This document shows positions 1-8,415 of a stretch of DNA of 64,000 bases, piece by piece. This DNA comes from Vulcanisaeta sp. JCM 16159. Lineage in GTDB: Archaea; Thermoproteota; Thermoprotei; Thermoproteales; Thermocladiaceae. The notes under the pieces were generated by a model. It saw only the letters and a list, made by a program, of their open reading frames with translations, was not told the origin of the DNA and ran no database searches. Location: the NCBI RefSeq assembly GCF_001316265.1, contig NZ_BBDN01000008.1, positions 1 to 64,000 on the forward strand. The letters run 5' to 3'. Every line of letters starts with the position of its first letter. The first letter of the stretch is position 1. The translations under genes and the position numbers were made by a program.

Positions 1-93
1 CACATGCGGGCTCACGACCACCACAGCCAAGAGGGCTATTGCCACTATGCCCATTATTGCGAGGGCCTTTAACCACGTTGGCGTGGATTCCAT
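1..93 (-). CDS. N-terminus of a membrane or exported protein (partial)
   Basis: The reading frame begins at an ATG at 93 and runs off the left edge, giving 31 residues. After a short polar start (MESTPTWLK) it has one continuous hydrophobic stretch of about 18 residues (LAIMGIVAIALLAVVVV), a signal anchor or signal peptide. Nothing of the mature protein is visible, so no function can be given. It lies on the same strand as the small ORFs and the AAA+ gene to its right and could be a further gene of the same integrated element. Confidence 0.5.
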   Translation of the reverse strand, partial: MESTPTWLKALAIMGIVAIALLAVVVVSPHV

Positions 94-338
94 TTTTCCA
101 TCGGCCTTACTTTTCGTGCACTAGTTAAATAGCTTGTGTTTTAGGAATCCCGGTTGGGGACGCAATCATGAATCAGGGGCCAGCTCTCATCACTTGAGGA
201 TTGCCAGTACTAATCACTAATTAGCAAGCCCAAGGGCTTGCTAATTAGGGCTAATCATGCATTAAAAGCTAAAATGAGCATTGGCTAATTTCAACCCTAA
301 TTGATTACGATAGTTAAACTAAGTTCGCTGTCAAGTGT
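94..338. other. Non-coding stretch of the integrated element
   Basis: I see no supported gene here. The stretch is AT-rich with several stop codons in all frames. Its one striking feature is the perfect palindrome at 217-248, listed separately. It could carry the promoter for the membrane protein at 1-93 or part of a replication region. Confidence 0.5.
217..248. repeat. Perfect 15-bp inverted repeat with 2-nt spacer
   Basis: Arm 217-231 (ctaattagcaagccc) is exactly complementary to arm 234-248, separated by AA at 232-233. Transcribed RNA would form a 15-bp stem. It sits in non-coding DNA between the minus-strand membrane protein start and the small ORF at 339-545. It could be a protein-binding palindrome, a hairpin terminator or part of an element origin; the sequence alone does not say which. 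Confidence 0.85.
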
Positions 339-545
339 TCAAAATAAATTCTTCAGCGAGTCAATGCCTGCCTTCTTGATGAAGTCTGTCGTGATCCTGA
401 CTTTATTCGTGGCCGTTAGGGATGCCGGTACTGCCCAGGCCTGGCCAGGCCTTGGCTCTAGGATGAGGGCAAATAACCTGCCGTGCCTTAAACTTTGTAA
501 AGAAACCATTAAAACTTCTACAACCCAGTCACGGTATTCTACCAT
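339..545 (-). CDS. Small hypothetical protein of the integrated element
   Basis: A 68-residue frame starts at an ATG at 545, inside the left arm of the 537-675 inverted repeat. It ends with a basic helical-looking tail (KVRITTDFIKKAGIDSL). The composition is protein-like, but I recognise no family. It lies downstream of, and in the same direction as, the gene ending at 699. Its mRNA leader would contain both repeat arms, so translation could be affected by a hairpin that hides the start codon. It may instead be a chance ORF. Confidence 0.35.
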   Translation of the reverse strand: MVEYRDWVVEVLMVSLQSLRHGRLFALILEPRPGQAWAVPASLTATNKVRITTDFIKKAGIDSLKNLF

Positions 546-675
546 TCTACCAATTCTACCAGGCTTCCCACACACTCTAGTACTCAGAGTCTTCGTATCC
601 TCAATTCGACACCCCACGTGGGGGTAGAGGTAAAGTAATAAGTGGGAGTTTGGTAGAATTGGTAGAATGGTAGAA
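537..675. repeat. Long inverted repeat of iteron-like units, possible element origin
   Basis: Arm 537-561 and arm 651-675 are perfect 25-bp inverted copies. Each arm is three tandem copies of a short unit, TGGTAGAA with an occasional extra T. The 89-bp spacer holds a perfect 12-bp palindrome at 612-623. Repeated short units flanking a palindrome next to a replication-type ATPase are typical of plasmid and virus origins. That function is inference; the repeats themselves are plain in the sequence. Confidence 0.85.
612..623. repeat. 12-bp GC-rich palindrome inside the inverted repeat
   Basis: CCCCACGTGGGG is its own reverse complement and sits in the spacer between the two 25-bp arms. It is much more GC-rich than its surroundings and could be a protein-binding site or the tip of a larger hairpin formed by the arms. 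Confidence 0.7.
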
Positions 676-698
676 AGCCGTGCTACACTTGTCAAAGT

Positions 699-1158
699 TT
701 AAGCACTACCATTCTGCTCCTCATCCTCTTTCGCGGGTTCCTCGCTGGCTTCATAAAAGACCTTGAGGAATTCGTCCAAGTCAAGGACGTAGTACCTACT
801 GCCCTTATAGGGTATGCCCTCCTTATTCATCCATTTCCTCCTTCCTCCTGGGACTATGCCCAGGGCATACGGCTTCACGTAAACCTTGACCCTACCATCC
901 TGGAGCGCCCTAGCCACTGAATTGGGTACCTTGGGCTTGTGGTGAAGTCCTCGTTAGGCCCAACACCGAGGAGTTTAAGCGTCCTCTCCTGTATTGCCGT
1001 GACCTCGTCTGAGTACTTTGCCCTATGAAGCTCGATGCCCGATGACGGGTTATTGATTAGGGCATCCACGACATCCATCCAGGACCTGACCTGGATGCCA
1101 GTTTCCTCGCGAAATCATACGCCGCATCCCTGAACTCCTCGGCATCGTTTCTTAGCAA
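699..1158 (-). CDS. Hypothetical protein of the integrated element, frame broken twice
   Basis: Two overlapping fragments join into one protein of about 153 residues once a base is added near 1112 and another near 940. After correction the joins read AAYDFAREETGIQVRSW and TTSPKVPNSVARALQ. The chosen start is a TTG at 1158 overlapping the stop of the upstream AAA+ gene, which fits the overlapping spacing of the whole operon. The C-terminus is acidic (EEPAKEDEEQ) and the middle is basic (GGRRKWMNKEG). I do not recognise the family. It is probably an accessory replication or element-maintenance protein, by position only. Confidence 0.6.
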
Positions 1159-2897
1159 TTGGGCTTTTCGCCTTCGAATTCCTGCATCACGAGGTCAAGC
1201 GCCTTGATGTAGTCCTCAATGACCCTCACCAACTCCTCATTATCCACTGCATATTCTCTACCCAGGGCAAGGAGTAACTTCTTCGACAACTCAAAGATGT
1301 CCCTCGCCTTAATCAACTCATCCCTGTACTTCATCCAAACCCTATTTATTGCACCATAGATCGGCTTAATTGACTCATACAACTTATGAAGTTCATCGGT
1401 TGTGAAGTTCGGCAGCTCATGAACCCAATTAATCACCACGACACGCCTGACGTATGCGAACTCACTCGCAAGCTCCTGGACTTTCTTTAAGAACCTGCTG
1501 AACGGCACGTTAGTGAAGACGACAACCCCTCTCGAACTCATGAACTTTGCACCAATGCCAAGCCCGTACTTGGCAGCGTGGACGCCAATTATGCCCGAGC
1601 CAACTGTGGCTTCAATGATCAATTCGGCATTGTTGGCTAATGCCCTCTCGGTCTGCTCGTCAAGGATCAACGGCAGCCTGTTGAGGCTAATCAGGTTACG
1701 GAACTGCTGATAGCTACGGACACTGCCCTTGATGATCACGAAGTAATTCGCGTTGTATTCATCGGTAATGCCCAGGAGTGGAGCTAGAACATACTCAACA
1801 AGCGTTGTCTTACCCTCCCCTCCACGTCCGTAGTTCCATATGAGCGAGTCGATAAATGTCCTGTTTCGCTTCCTCACGACTGGGCTCACGACCTTACCGA
1901 GAACCAACGCGACATTCGCGAGTGCACGCCACTTATTATCGCCAGGGTAGTGACTCATTACAAAGTCATGAATTGCTGCTAAGGACTCAATGCCGTAGTC
2001 ATTGAGGTCAAGCGTCAAAGTCTTGAGATTACTCAAGCCAAGCAACTCCGCAAGCCTCTGCGTTGGGTCAATGATGCCCTCCTCGGTAATACCAGGCATT
2101 AGGTAGCCAGAATCCCTGATTGTTAAATTTTCAATCGCAACCTGAACCTCATAACTCAACCTCTCGATTATAAATCCCGCGTTCCTCAACTCATTCACGA
2201 TCTCATTCTTATCAATGACGACGTGCAGTCGACCAGCGTCATCAGTAAATAAATAGTACGTGTTGTCCATGAATAGGTCATGATATTCAATGATTCGCCT
2301 AGGTAGGACTGCGATTGGCTCATGAACCTCACGCTCCTCCCCATACCTCACTAGAAACACCTCGACCTTGTGCTCGCCTCTTATTTCGACATAGACCTCC
2401 TTCACACAATCCTCCTCATATTCGCCAGTCTTCTTATTGTAAATGTAAGCTTTCGACACGCACTCCCTGAATAGGTTATTAGAACGAAGCAGATACCTTG
2501 TAACGGCTTTTGCGATTCCCTCAGCTATTGGCCTTGGAACATTCAATGTGTTCATGATGTCATTTATCTCACTATAATGAACCCAACCACAGCGATCGCC
2601 ATAGCAAACGTAGTTGGGGTCATTAACCTTGACCTTGACCTCAACGCCATCGACCTTACCAATTGCTATGAACTCCTCAGACTTAACCTCTAGTTTTGTC
2701 TCGGGTTTTGATTCAGCTTTTGCTTCGTTTTTAGCCTCAGGCTTAACTTCCTTATTAGATTGATTATTATTGCCCTCGGGAAGGCCGAGGACTTCAGCGA
2801 GGCTAGTCTTCTTTTCGGGTATATCGTCCCACGACTTCATGCATTTGTTCAACTTCTCACTCCATACGAAGCCAGGTGGGCATTGCCCACTGCTCAT
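1152..2897 (-). CDS. AAA+/helicase-superfamily replication-type ATPase of an integrated element
   Basis: This intact 581-residue protein has a P-loop at about residues 360-367 (GRGGEGKT), a Walker B strand ending in ILDEQTE and a sensor-1 type strand (GVVVFTNVPFS). That order resembles the SF3/D5-like helicases used by archaeal viruses and plasmids. An N-terminal Cys-containing segment (SSGQCPPGFVWSEKLNKC) is followed by a low-complexity Lys/Glu/Pro linker at about residues 45-75. It sits in a four- or five-gene minus-strand operon with overlapping stops and starts. It probably melts DNA or drives element replication. No primase domain is obvious, and the exact family needs a profile search. 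Confidence 0.75.
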   Translation of the reverse strand: MSSGQCPPGFVWSEKLNKCMKSWDDIPEKKTSLAEVLGLPEGNNNQSNKEVKPEAKNEAKAESKPETKLEVKSEEFIAIGKVDGVEVKVKVNDPNYVCYGDRCGWVHYSEINDIMNTLNVPRPIAEGIAKAVTRYLLRSNNLFRECVSKAYIYNKKTGEYEEDCVKEVYVEIRGEHKVEVFLVRYGEEREVHEPIAVLPRRIIEYHDLFMDNTYYLFTDDAGRLHVVIDKNEIVNELRNAGFIIERLSYEVQVAIENLTIRDSGYLMPGITEEGIIDPTQRLAELLGLSNLKTLTLDLNDYGIESLAAIHDFVMSHYPGDNKWRALANVALVLGKVVSPVVRKRNRTFIDSLIWNYGRGGEGKTTLVEYVLAPLLGITDEYNANYFVIIKGSVRSYQQFRNLISLNRLPLILDEQTERALANNAELIIEATVGSGIIGVHAAKYGLGIGAKFMSSRGVVVFTNVPFSRFLKKVQELASEFAYVRRVVVINWVHELPNFTTDELHKLYESIKPIYGAINRVWMKYRDELIKARDIFELSKKLLLALGREYAVDNEELVRVIEDYIKALDLVMQEFEGEKPNC

Positions 2898-3253
2898 TTA
2901 GAACACCTCACAACATCCCTATCGATGTTCACAACAGCATCCCAAACATTTGTGGGTAATTGAAAGCCAGAAGCACTCGCGAGCTCAATCAATCCCTCCT
3001 TATGGAGTGGAACGAGCAATTTGTAATACAATGCGTCAATGACCTGCAGCGCCTCTTCCTCCCTCAATTTCATGACGATGACCGCATACTCGATAAGTAG
3101 CCTAATGGCTCCAATCGAGAAAACCCCAGCGTTTATGCGGCAAGCATATCTTTTTAACCAGGCCTTGAAATCCTCAACGTTGATTAATTCGACGATCTTG
3201 TTGTTCGAATATCCGTAGGCCTTCACTATTTTCATCTTTCTATTCACCATCAC
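2894..3253 (-). CDS. Hypothetical protein of the integrated element
   Basis: This 119-residue protein overlaps the ATPase start by four bases and the upstream gene's stop by four, so the three are translationally coupled. The sequence is mixed alpha-helical (AGVFSIGAIRLLIEYAVIV; EEEALQVIDALYYKLL) with no membrane segment or metal motif. I recognise no family. It may be a DNA-binding or helicase-partner protein, by context only. Confidence 0.6.
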   Translation of the reverse strand: MMVNRKMKIVKAYGYSNNKIVELINVEDFKAWLKRYACRINAGVFSIGAIRLLIEYAVIVMKLREEEALQVIDALYYKLLVPLHKEGLIELASASGFQLPTNVWDAVVNIDRDVVRCSK

Positions 3254-3567
3254 GCCTCACCCATCCCTCGCTTCTCAATAATCACCTTTGCCCTCGCCTC
3301 GGTGATTCCCTGCCAAAGGATGTTCAGCCTCCTTGGTAATGTGAATAGGATATACGTCCTATTACCCTCCCTCTCAATAATGGGCTTAGCCTCTATTGGA
3401 AGCTCAATACCCCCATGATTAATGACCAACCTAACCCTCACCCCCACGTACTTCATTAGCTCCTCAACCACGACTTCATCCCTAACCACGGCTAGGTGCT
3501 GCCTCCCACGCTTCCAAATCCTCACCCTCATGGGTATCTCAACAATTGCAGTTCCATTCCTCAACAC
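3250..3567 (-). CDS. Small basic protein, first gene of the element operon
   Basis: The protein has 105 residues, is rich in Val, Ile and Arg, and appears to be mostly beta-strand (VVVEELMKYVGVRVRLVI; RTYILFTLPRRLNILW). A twice-repeated strand pattern suggests a small beta-barrel or AbrB-like fold, which is a guess. It is the promoter-proximal gene of the minus-strand operon and is divergent from the plus-strand gene at 3657. Confidence 0.6.
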   Translation of the reverse strand: MLRNGTAIVEIPMRVRIWKRGRQHLAVVRDEVVVEELMKYVGVRVRLVINHGGIELPIEAKPIIEREGNRTYILFTLPRRLNILWQGITEARAKVIIEKRGMGEA

Positions 3568-3620
3568 CTGAACGCTCAGTTACACTGGGGCCTAATTAGC
3601 TGGGCGCGAGTGAAGTGTAA

Positions 3621-3631
3621 GTATTTTAAAC
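3621..3631 (+). promoter_or_regulatory. TATA box for the gene at 3657
   Basis: GTATTTTAAAC lies about 26 nt upstream of the probable transcription start just before the ATG at 3657, the usual crenarchaeal leaderless arrangement. The interval 3568-3656 also has to contain the divergent promoter of the minus-strand operon. Confidence 0.55.
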
Positions 3632-3656
3632 ACCTAATTGTTGAGTTATTACTTGT

Positions 3657-4251
3657 ATGTGGTTTTACATCACAGGGCAGAGGATCCAGGAGGGCTCACA
3701 GGAGTTGGTTGGTGGGGATTTGTACCAATGCCCTACTAGGAGTATTTCTAGTGGCGATTTTGAGGAATTGAGGAGTTGGATTAGGAGGGTTTGTGAGGAA
3801 ATTGGGTGGGTGCAGGCCCGTAATCCCAGTAGTATTGAGTACCTTGTCTCGAGACCTGGGGCAAGGAGGGGAAGTATAAAGTAATAGCTTACCTACCATC
3901 CCTTGATGGCTTCGAATTCCATAATTCAGTGAGGTATCCAAGCCCATATGACTTTAGCTGGAGTATTACGCCAGGGTTTATCATGATGGTAGATACCTTA
4001 GGATTACTATCCCTAAGGTAATACTCCCCGACGAAATCATGGGTAATAAGAAACTAATTATAAGCCTATACATTGAGGTGGGTAAGAAACTAACATTTAG
4101 TACAAGGCTTCAAGTGGGCAGGAGTGGTGGGAAAACGCTTTACTACTTCATTAGAATACCTAAACGCGTGATAAGGGGTCATGGGATTCAGGAGGATGAG
4201 TTAATAGGTAGGAAGGTGAAGGTCATTATAACAGATGAGGAAAAGTATTAG
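3657..4251 (+). CDS. Hypothetical protein with AbrB-like strand repeats, frame broken twice
   Basis: Three consecutive fragments form one protein of about 197 residues if single bases are restored near 3879 and 3972. The joins then read RRGKYKVIAYLPSLDGF and SITARVYHDGRYLRITIP. The C-terminal half has two similar strand patterns (YLRITIPKVILPDEI; YYFIRIPKRVIRGHGI) resembling the swapped-hairpin repeats of AbrB-like regulators. It is the only plus-strand gene of the integrated element and is divergent from the replication operon, so it may be the element regulator. I know no named family. Confidence 0.55.
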
Positions 4252-4378
4252 GGTGGGCATGTTACGGGCATACGATTTATGCGCCTAAACTTACCTAACC
4301 ACCACCAAACTACCTGACTCACAAATAACATCTGTTACGAATAATCGTATTAATTCCCGATCATTAAGTTACGGATTT

Positions 4379-4437
4379 GTGGACTCAAGATCCGCTGGCG
4401 AAGGCCTGCGTGGGTTCGAATCCCACCCCCCGCACCA
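4379..4437 (+). other. 3' portion of tRNA-Leu(CAA): attachment-site scar or split tRNA half
   Basis: The sequence starts at the anticodon stem (GTGGA), then loop CTCAAGA with anticodon CAA, stem TCCGC, a long class II variable arm, T-arm GTGGG-TTCGAAT-CCCAC, acceptor strand CCCCCGC, discriminator A and CCA. The matching 5' half (acceptor GCGGGGG plus D arm) is not present upstream within the window. A lone tRNA 3' half next to foreign genes is the normal scar of tyrosine-recombinase integration, with the intact tRNA at the far end, left of the window. Crenarchaea of this group also have trans-split tRNAs, so a genuine 3' half gene is the alternative. Confidence 0.75.
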
Positions 4438-4530
4438 GGAATTGGAATTCATCTTGTAAAATTTCACCGTGAGGAATTTAATTAAGGAAAAGTAAGCTCG
4501 AATTTTTATTTTGATGGTTGGTACCTGGTG

Positions 4531-6303
4531 TTAGAATGAGTCAAAGGCGACTACATACCATACAATGAACATGGTCACTAGGAACGCGCCAACATAGGCG
4601 TTTCCTGTCTTTCTAAAGTAGAACGTCACTAACGAAGCAATTAATGGCCATAGTATTACGAAGGGTATCATGTATATTGGAAGTACACTTAAGTTAGGTG
4701 CGTGCCCAGCAAATATTTCGCCATAGACAATGGCCAGCCAAATTATTATGCCCAGGGTTAGTACTACGGAATTTATGGCCATTTCAGCCCCAATACCTAC
4801 TTTCCCATTTCTTGGTCTCATAAATCCGCTAAACAATACGGCCAGTGGCACAAGGAGGACTGAAAATGGTAGTAGGTACGCCCAGAAGTACACAAACCTT
4901 CTAAAGGTCATGGGTTCCAGGGCCCAGATCCATAACCTAAAGTCCACATTGAATGTGTAAAACACGAAGGCCAGTATTACGTATAGGACTGATAGTACTA
5001 TTGCTGCGAAGGCGAAAGCCTTGATTATGTTTATTATGGTCGTTTTTTCTATCGCCCCATGAAAGCCCATAATTAACCGCAGTTGCACCCTTTTTCCTCA
5101 GGAAAACAAAGTGATCTAATATGAGGAGTACTATTGTTATACCGCCAACCACCAATGCCCAAAACATGTATACATCACTCTGTACCTGGGGAAATACTAT
5201 ACTCACAAATGACGTTAAGTGGCTCCAAACGAATAGGTTTGTCCATATGTATAGCGCTGGACCTAATGCCGTTACTATCACAGCATTTATCCACCAACCA
5301 ATCCCCGTGAATCCCCTATAGTCAGGCACTGGCTTTACCAGGGACCTAAAGACACCTGCCCTAAGCAGTAGGATCCCGCGGCGAATAGGAAGATGAATGC
5401 GCCGAATAATGCTATTCCTGTACCAACTACCTTCCACTGCCATATTTGGTTGGATGGCGGTATGTAAATAGGGGCGCCAAGGGTTTGATAGAACCACTGT
5501 ATTACTTCGGCTATCTCCGTTGGATCATCAGTTGCCTGAGCATGGGTTATTGGAGGTTGATACAATATTCTTGCAGTTCCATCACTTATAGATCCATATA
5601 TCACGTTCGGCACCACCGGTTGTGAGGTATTGAAGAACTGCATTAATAACGGCGACCTAGGCGCGTCAAAACCCGTCGGTTCATGCATCATTAGTGGCCC
5701 TAACTCCTCGTATAGCCCAAAGGCTATGGCCACGTTCTTAAGATGACTAACCAGTGATGGGCTGTAGAAGCCGTACCAAAATGGCGTTGATTCCATGAAA
5801 AACATGGACCTATAATCACTTGGAAGAGCCAGGGCAGCCTCGGTTATGGCTAAACCACCCATGGAGTGGCCAACAAGCCCAATATCACTGGCATTAACCA
5901 TCGGCAGAGATGCCAGGTATTTCAACGCGCTTACTGTGCCGTAAGGTCCATAGGCAATTAAAAGCCCTATGGTACCACCGGAGAGCCCGTGTCCGTAAGG
6001 ATCCATTATTAACACCACGTATCCTCTTCTCGCCAATTCAATGGCTACATTCTGCATGAACTCCTTTTGATTATTCCATCCATTAACAGCTAAAACAGCT
6101 GGGGCGGGATGTTTTGGTGATGCGGTACTAGGTACGTAAAGCATGGCGCTTATTACTGCCCCATGATCACCATATATTGATATTTGATATACGTGGACAA
6201 AACCAAAGTCAGAATTAACATAGGATGCAAAGGCACCCCCGCCTATCATTAAGACTAGAGACACTAAAAGCAGCATTAGATAAGTCTTAACCTCAGGATC
6301 CAT
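4531..6303 (-). CDS. Alpha/beta hydrolase fused to a multi-span membrane domain
   Basis: Corrected length is about 590 residues. An N-terminal membrane anchor is followed by an external hydrolase domain with nucleophile elbow GHSMGG, a DPYGHG motif and likely catalytic His near TDDPTEIAEV. About eight further membrane segments follow. Frame corrections are one G near 5375 (AAGILLLRAG) and one A too many in the A6 run at 5043-5048 (GDRKTTIINII). Substrate is unknown; an esterase or peptidase of the X-Pro dipeptidyl/dienelactone type is possible. It is the first chromosomal gene after the element boundary. Confidence 0.8.
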
Positions 6304-6363
6304 ACTTTTTCAGCTTATTAATCAGGGTTTATACTAAATAAAAGTATAAAGTATATAGTGTAT

Positions 6364-7176
6364 TTATATTATAGCTAAGTTAGACATTATTATGATGAAC
6401 TCCTGTACCGCGTAATAACCAAGCCCCTTATAAAGCTTCAGGGCGGATATATTATTCTCATCTACATATAGCATTGCCATAGCGCCAGCATTAATTGCAT
6501 CCTTAGTTACCGCGGAGACCGCGGCTTTCGCAAAGCCCCTGCTCCTGTAGTTGGGTGTCGTGAATACGTCACCGATGATCCAAACCTCCGGCAGCTTTAG
6601 GTACGTGCCTGCAATAGCCACTAACTCATTATTGATGAATAAGCCGTAGTAATGCCAGTGAGGTGATGATAATCTAATTAACGCCTCAGCCCTGCTTATA
6701 CGTGCCCCCTGTATGTTCTTTATCCCAAGGAATTCGTCAATGTCGTTAATTGATAATTTGCGGACTATGGCATTACCGTTGATTATGAACTCCCTGAATG
6801 TGTTTCCCTGGCAAACCATTGTTAGGCCCCTGGATAGTGATATCACGCCCCTACTGGATAGTTTATTGACCAGGCTATTTACGTACTTGGGCTCGGTCTC
6901 TGCATAGATCACTAGGTGATTACTTAATGAAGCCTTATCAAGTATGTTAATGGGCGCATTACCGATTACGTGAATCGCCGTGTATGACAATCCCCTGAAT
7001 ATTAGTATGTAACCAATTATCTCATTACCGACCACGTTTAGGTACGCCTCGGTGAACTCCGGGTAGTAAGTAATGTCGTAGAACAGGTAGGCATACCTAA
7101 TGGGATCCGCCATGTAGGCCCTCTTGATTAGGCTAAGTACATCCCTATTCAACTCCCTGAATATATCAACAATCAT
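6364..7176 (-). CDS. GNAT-family acetyltransferase
   Basis: This protein has 270 residues. The C-terminal half carries the GNAT acetyl-CoA site (VFTTPNYRSRGFAKAA) and the downstream asparagine/tyrosine motif (VDENNISALKLYKGLGY). The N-terminal half looks like a second, degenerate GNAT fold, as in two-domain FR47-like enzymes. It follows the radical-SAM gene by 22 bp on the same strand, so the two are probably co-transcribed. Substrate is unknown; it may acetylate a product or peptide handled by its neighbour. Confidence 0.85.
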   Translation of the reverse strand: MIVDIFRELNRDVLSLIKRAYMADPIRYAYLFYDITYYPEFTEAYLNVVGNEIIGYILIFRGLSYTAIHVIGNAPINILDKASLSNHLVIYAETEPKYVNSLVNKLSSRGVISLSRGLTMVCQGNTFREFIINGNAIVRKLSINDIDEFLGIKNIQGARISRAEALIRLSSPHWHYYGLFINNELVAIAGTYLKLPEVWIIGDVFTTPNYRSRGFAKAAVSAVTKDAINAGAMAMLYVDENNISALKLYKGLGYYAVQEFIIIMSNLAII

Positions 7177-7198
7177 TTCCTTAATTAGGAGTAAATCA

Positions 7199-8356
7199 TT
7201 ACCTGGATTTATTAATCAGTTCCTTAATGATGGGGCAGTAAGGATCAGGCGAATTCACGGAGCCGAATGCCGTAAATGCCCGGGCAGGACAACTTGCGTT
7301 GCATAGGTCAGCCATTGGGCAAGTGCTGCATGGCCTTATTTCCGCATATCTCCTACCCCTAAAGGACCTAAAGCCATCCCTCCAAATAGCCCTAAGGTCA
7401 TCCCTCAACGCATTGCCCTCGTAGAACTCCTTACTCATTAATAGCTCACACCCATAGACATTACCGTCTGAGTCTATTACGAACCTACTCCTGCCTGCAG
7501 GGCATGTTGAGTAATTAATGATTTTAAGGGCATTAAGTCTCTCCCTTGACTTTCTATATACCTCATATAAATCGCTGAGACTAAACCTAAAGCCATTTAG
7601 GACCAGCTTGACGTTGGTCCTAATGCGCATTAAATCCTTAATCACCATCCTCGCCAATTCATCGCTAAGTGATAAACCGTTCTCTCGAGCCCTACCAAAT
7701 TCCTGAGCACGTATAAAGGTGAGCACGGGTACCCTCAACCTCTCCGTTAGCTTAACCATGTCGATTACGTAATAGGCATTATCAGGAATTACCGTGTATG
7801 ACAACGACACGGCAATACCAACCTCCCTAAATACATTAATAGCCCTGATAGCCTTATTAAAGCTACCAAAACCCCTAATCACGTCATTAACCGCGGGATT
7901 TGGACCATCAAGGCTTACTTGGACCTGGTCAAGACCAGCCCTCTTAAGTTGAAGCGCGTTTTCCCTATTAATCAATGTACCATTGGTGCTCATCGATACG
8001 TAGAGGCCGAGATCCTTCGCATGACTTATTATCCTCAATAAACCCCTCTTAATCAGTAACGTCGGTTCACCACCCAATAAATACACGTACTTAACCTCCA
8101 AATCCCTTAGTTTATCGAGTATGTGAAGCCAATCATCAACATTCAACTCCCCACTTAATGGCTTACCTGCCGATAAATAGCAATGCCTACATTTGAGATT
8201 ACACGCGTGGGTTAGGTGTATGGTTACGTCATTTATCGAATCCATGCTTAGGTATGGAGGTTCGTTACCACCCTCCATACTACTCCGTAGGACCAGTATG
8301 TGGCCCAGTGGTGATGCGGGGCATTCGTCTAGGTATATCTCGGTTTCATCAATCAC
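7199..8356 (-). CDS. Radical SAM/SPASM protein
   Basis: This intact 385-residue protein has the radical-SAM cluster motif CNLKCRHC at about residues 51-58 and a GGEPTL motif. Its C-terminal SPASM region has several cysteines (CPAGRSRF, VYGCELL, CSTCPMADLCNASC), predicting auxiliary Fe-S clusters. SPASM enzymes modify ribosomal peptides, mature enzymes, or act in heme and cofactor synthesis (AhbD/NirJ-like). No precursor peptide is obvious beside it. It shares an operon with the GNAT gene, and its promoter region overlaps a C/D guide RNA on the same strand. Confidence 0.9.
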   Translation of the reverse strand: MIDETEIYLDECPASPLGHILVLRSSMEGGNEPPYLSMDSINDVTIHLTHACNLKCRHCYLSAGKPLSGELNVDDWLHILDKLRDLEVKYVYLLGGEPTLLIKRGLLRIISHAKDLGLYVSMSTNGTLINRENALQLKRAGLDQVQVSLDGPNPAVNDVIRGFGSFNKAIRAINVFREVGIAVSLSYTVIPDNAYYVIDMVKLTERLRVPVLTFIRAQEFGRARENGLSLSDELARMVIKDLMRIRTNVKLVLNGFRFSLSDLYEVYRKSRERLNALKIINYSTCPAGRSRFVIDSDGNVYGCELLMSKEFYEGNALRDDLRAIWRDGFRSFRGRRYAEIRPCSTCPMADLCNASCPARAFTAFGSVNSPDPYCPIIKELINKSR

Positions 8357-8415
8357 TTAATCGCCTAATCTCCATAATTGTGTATTCCTGTTTAAATTAC
8401 GGATGTCGAAAGGAA

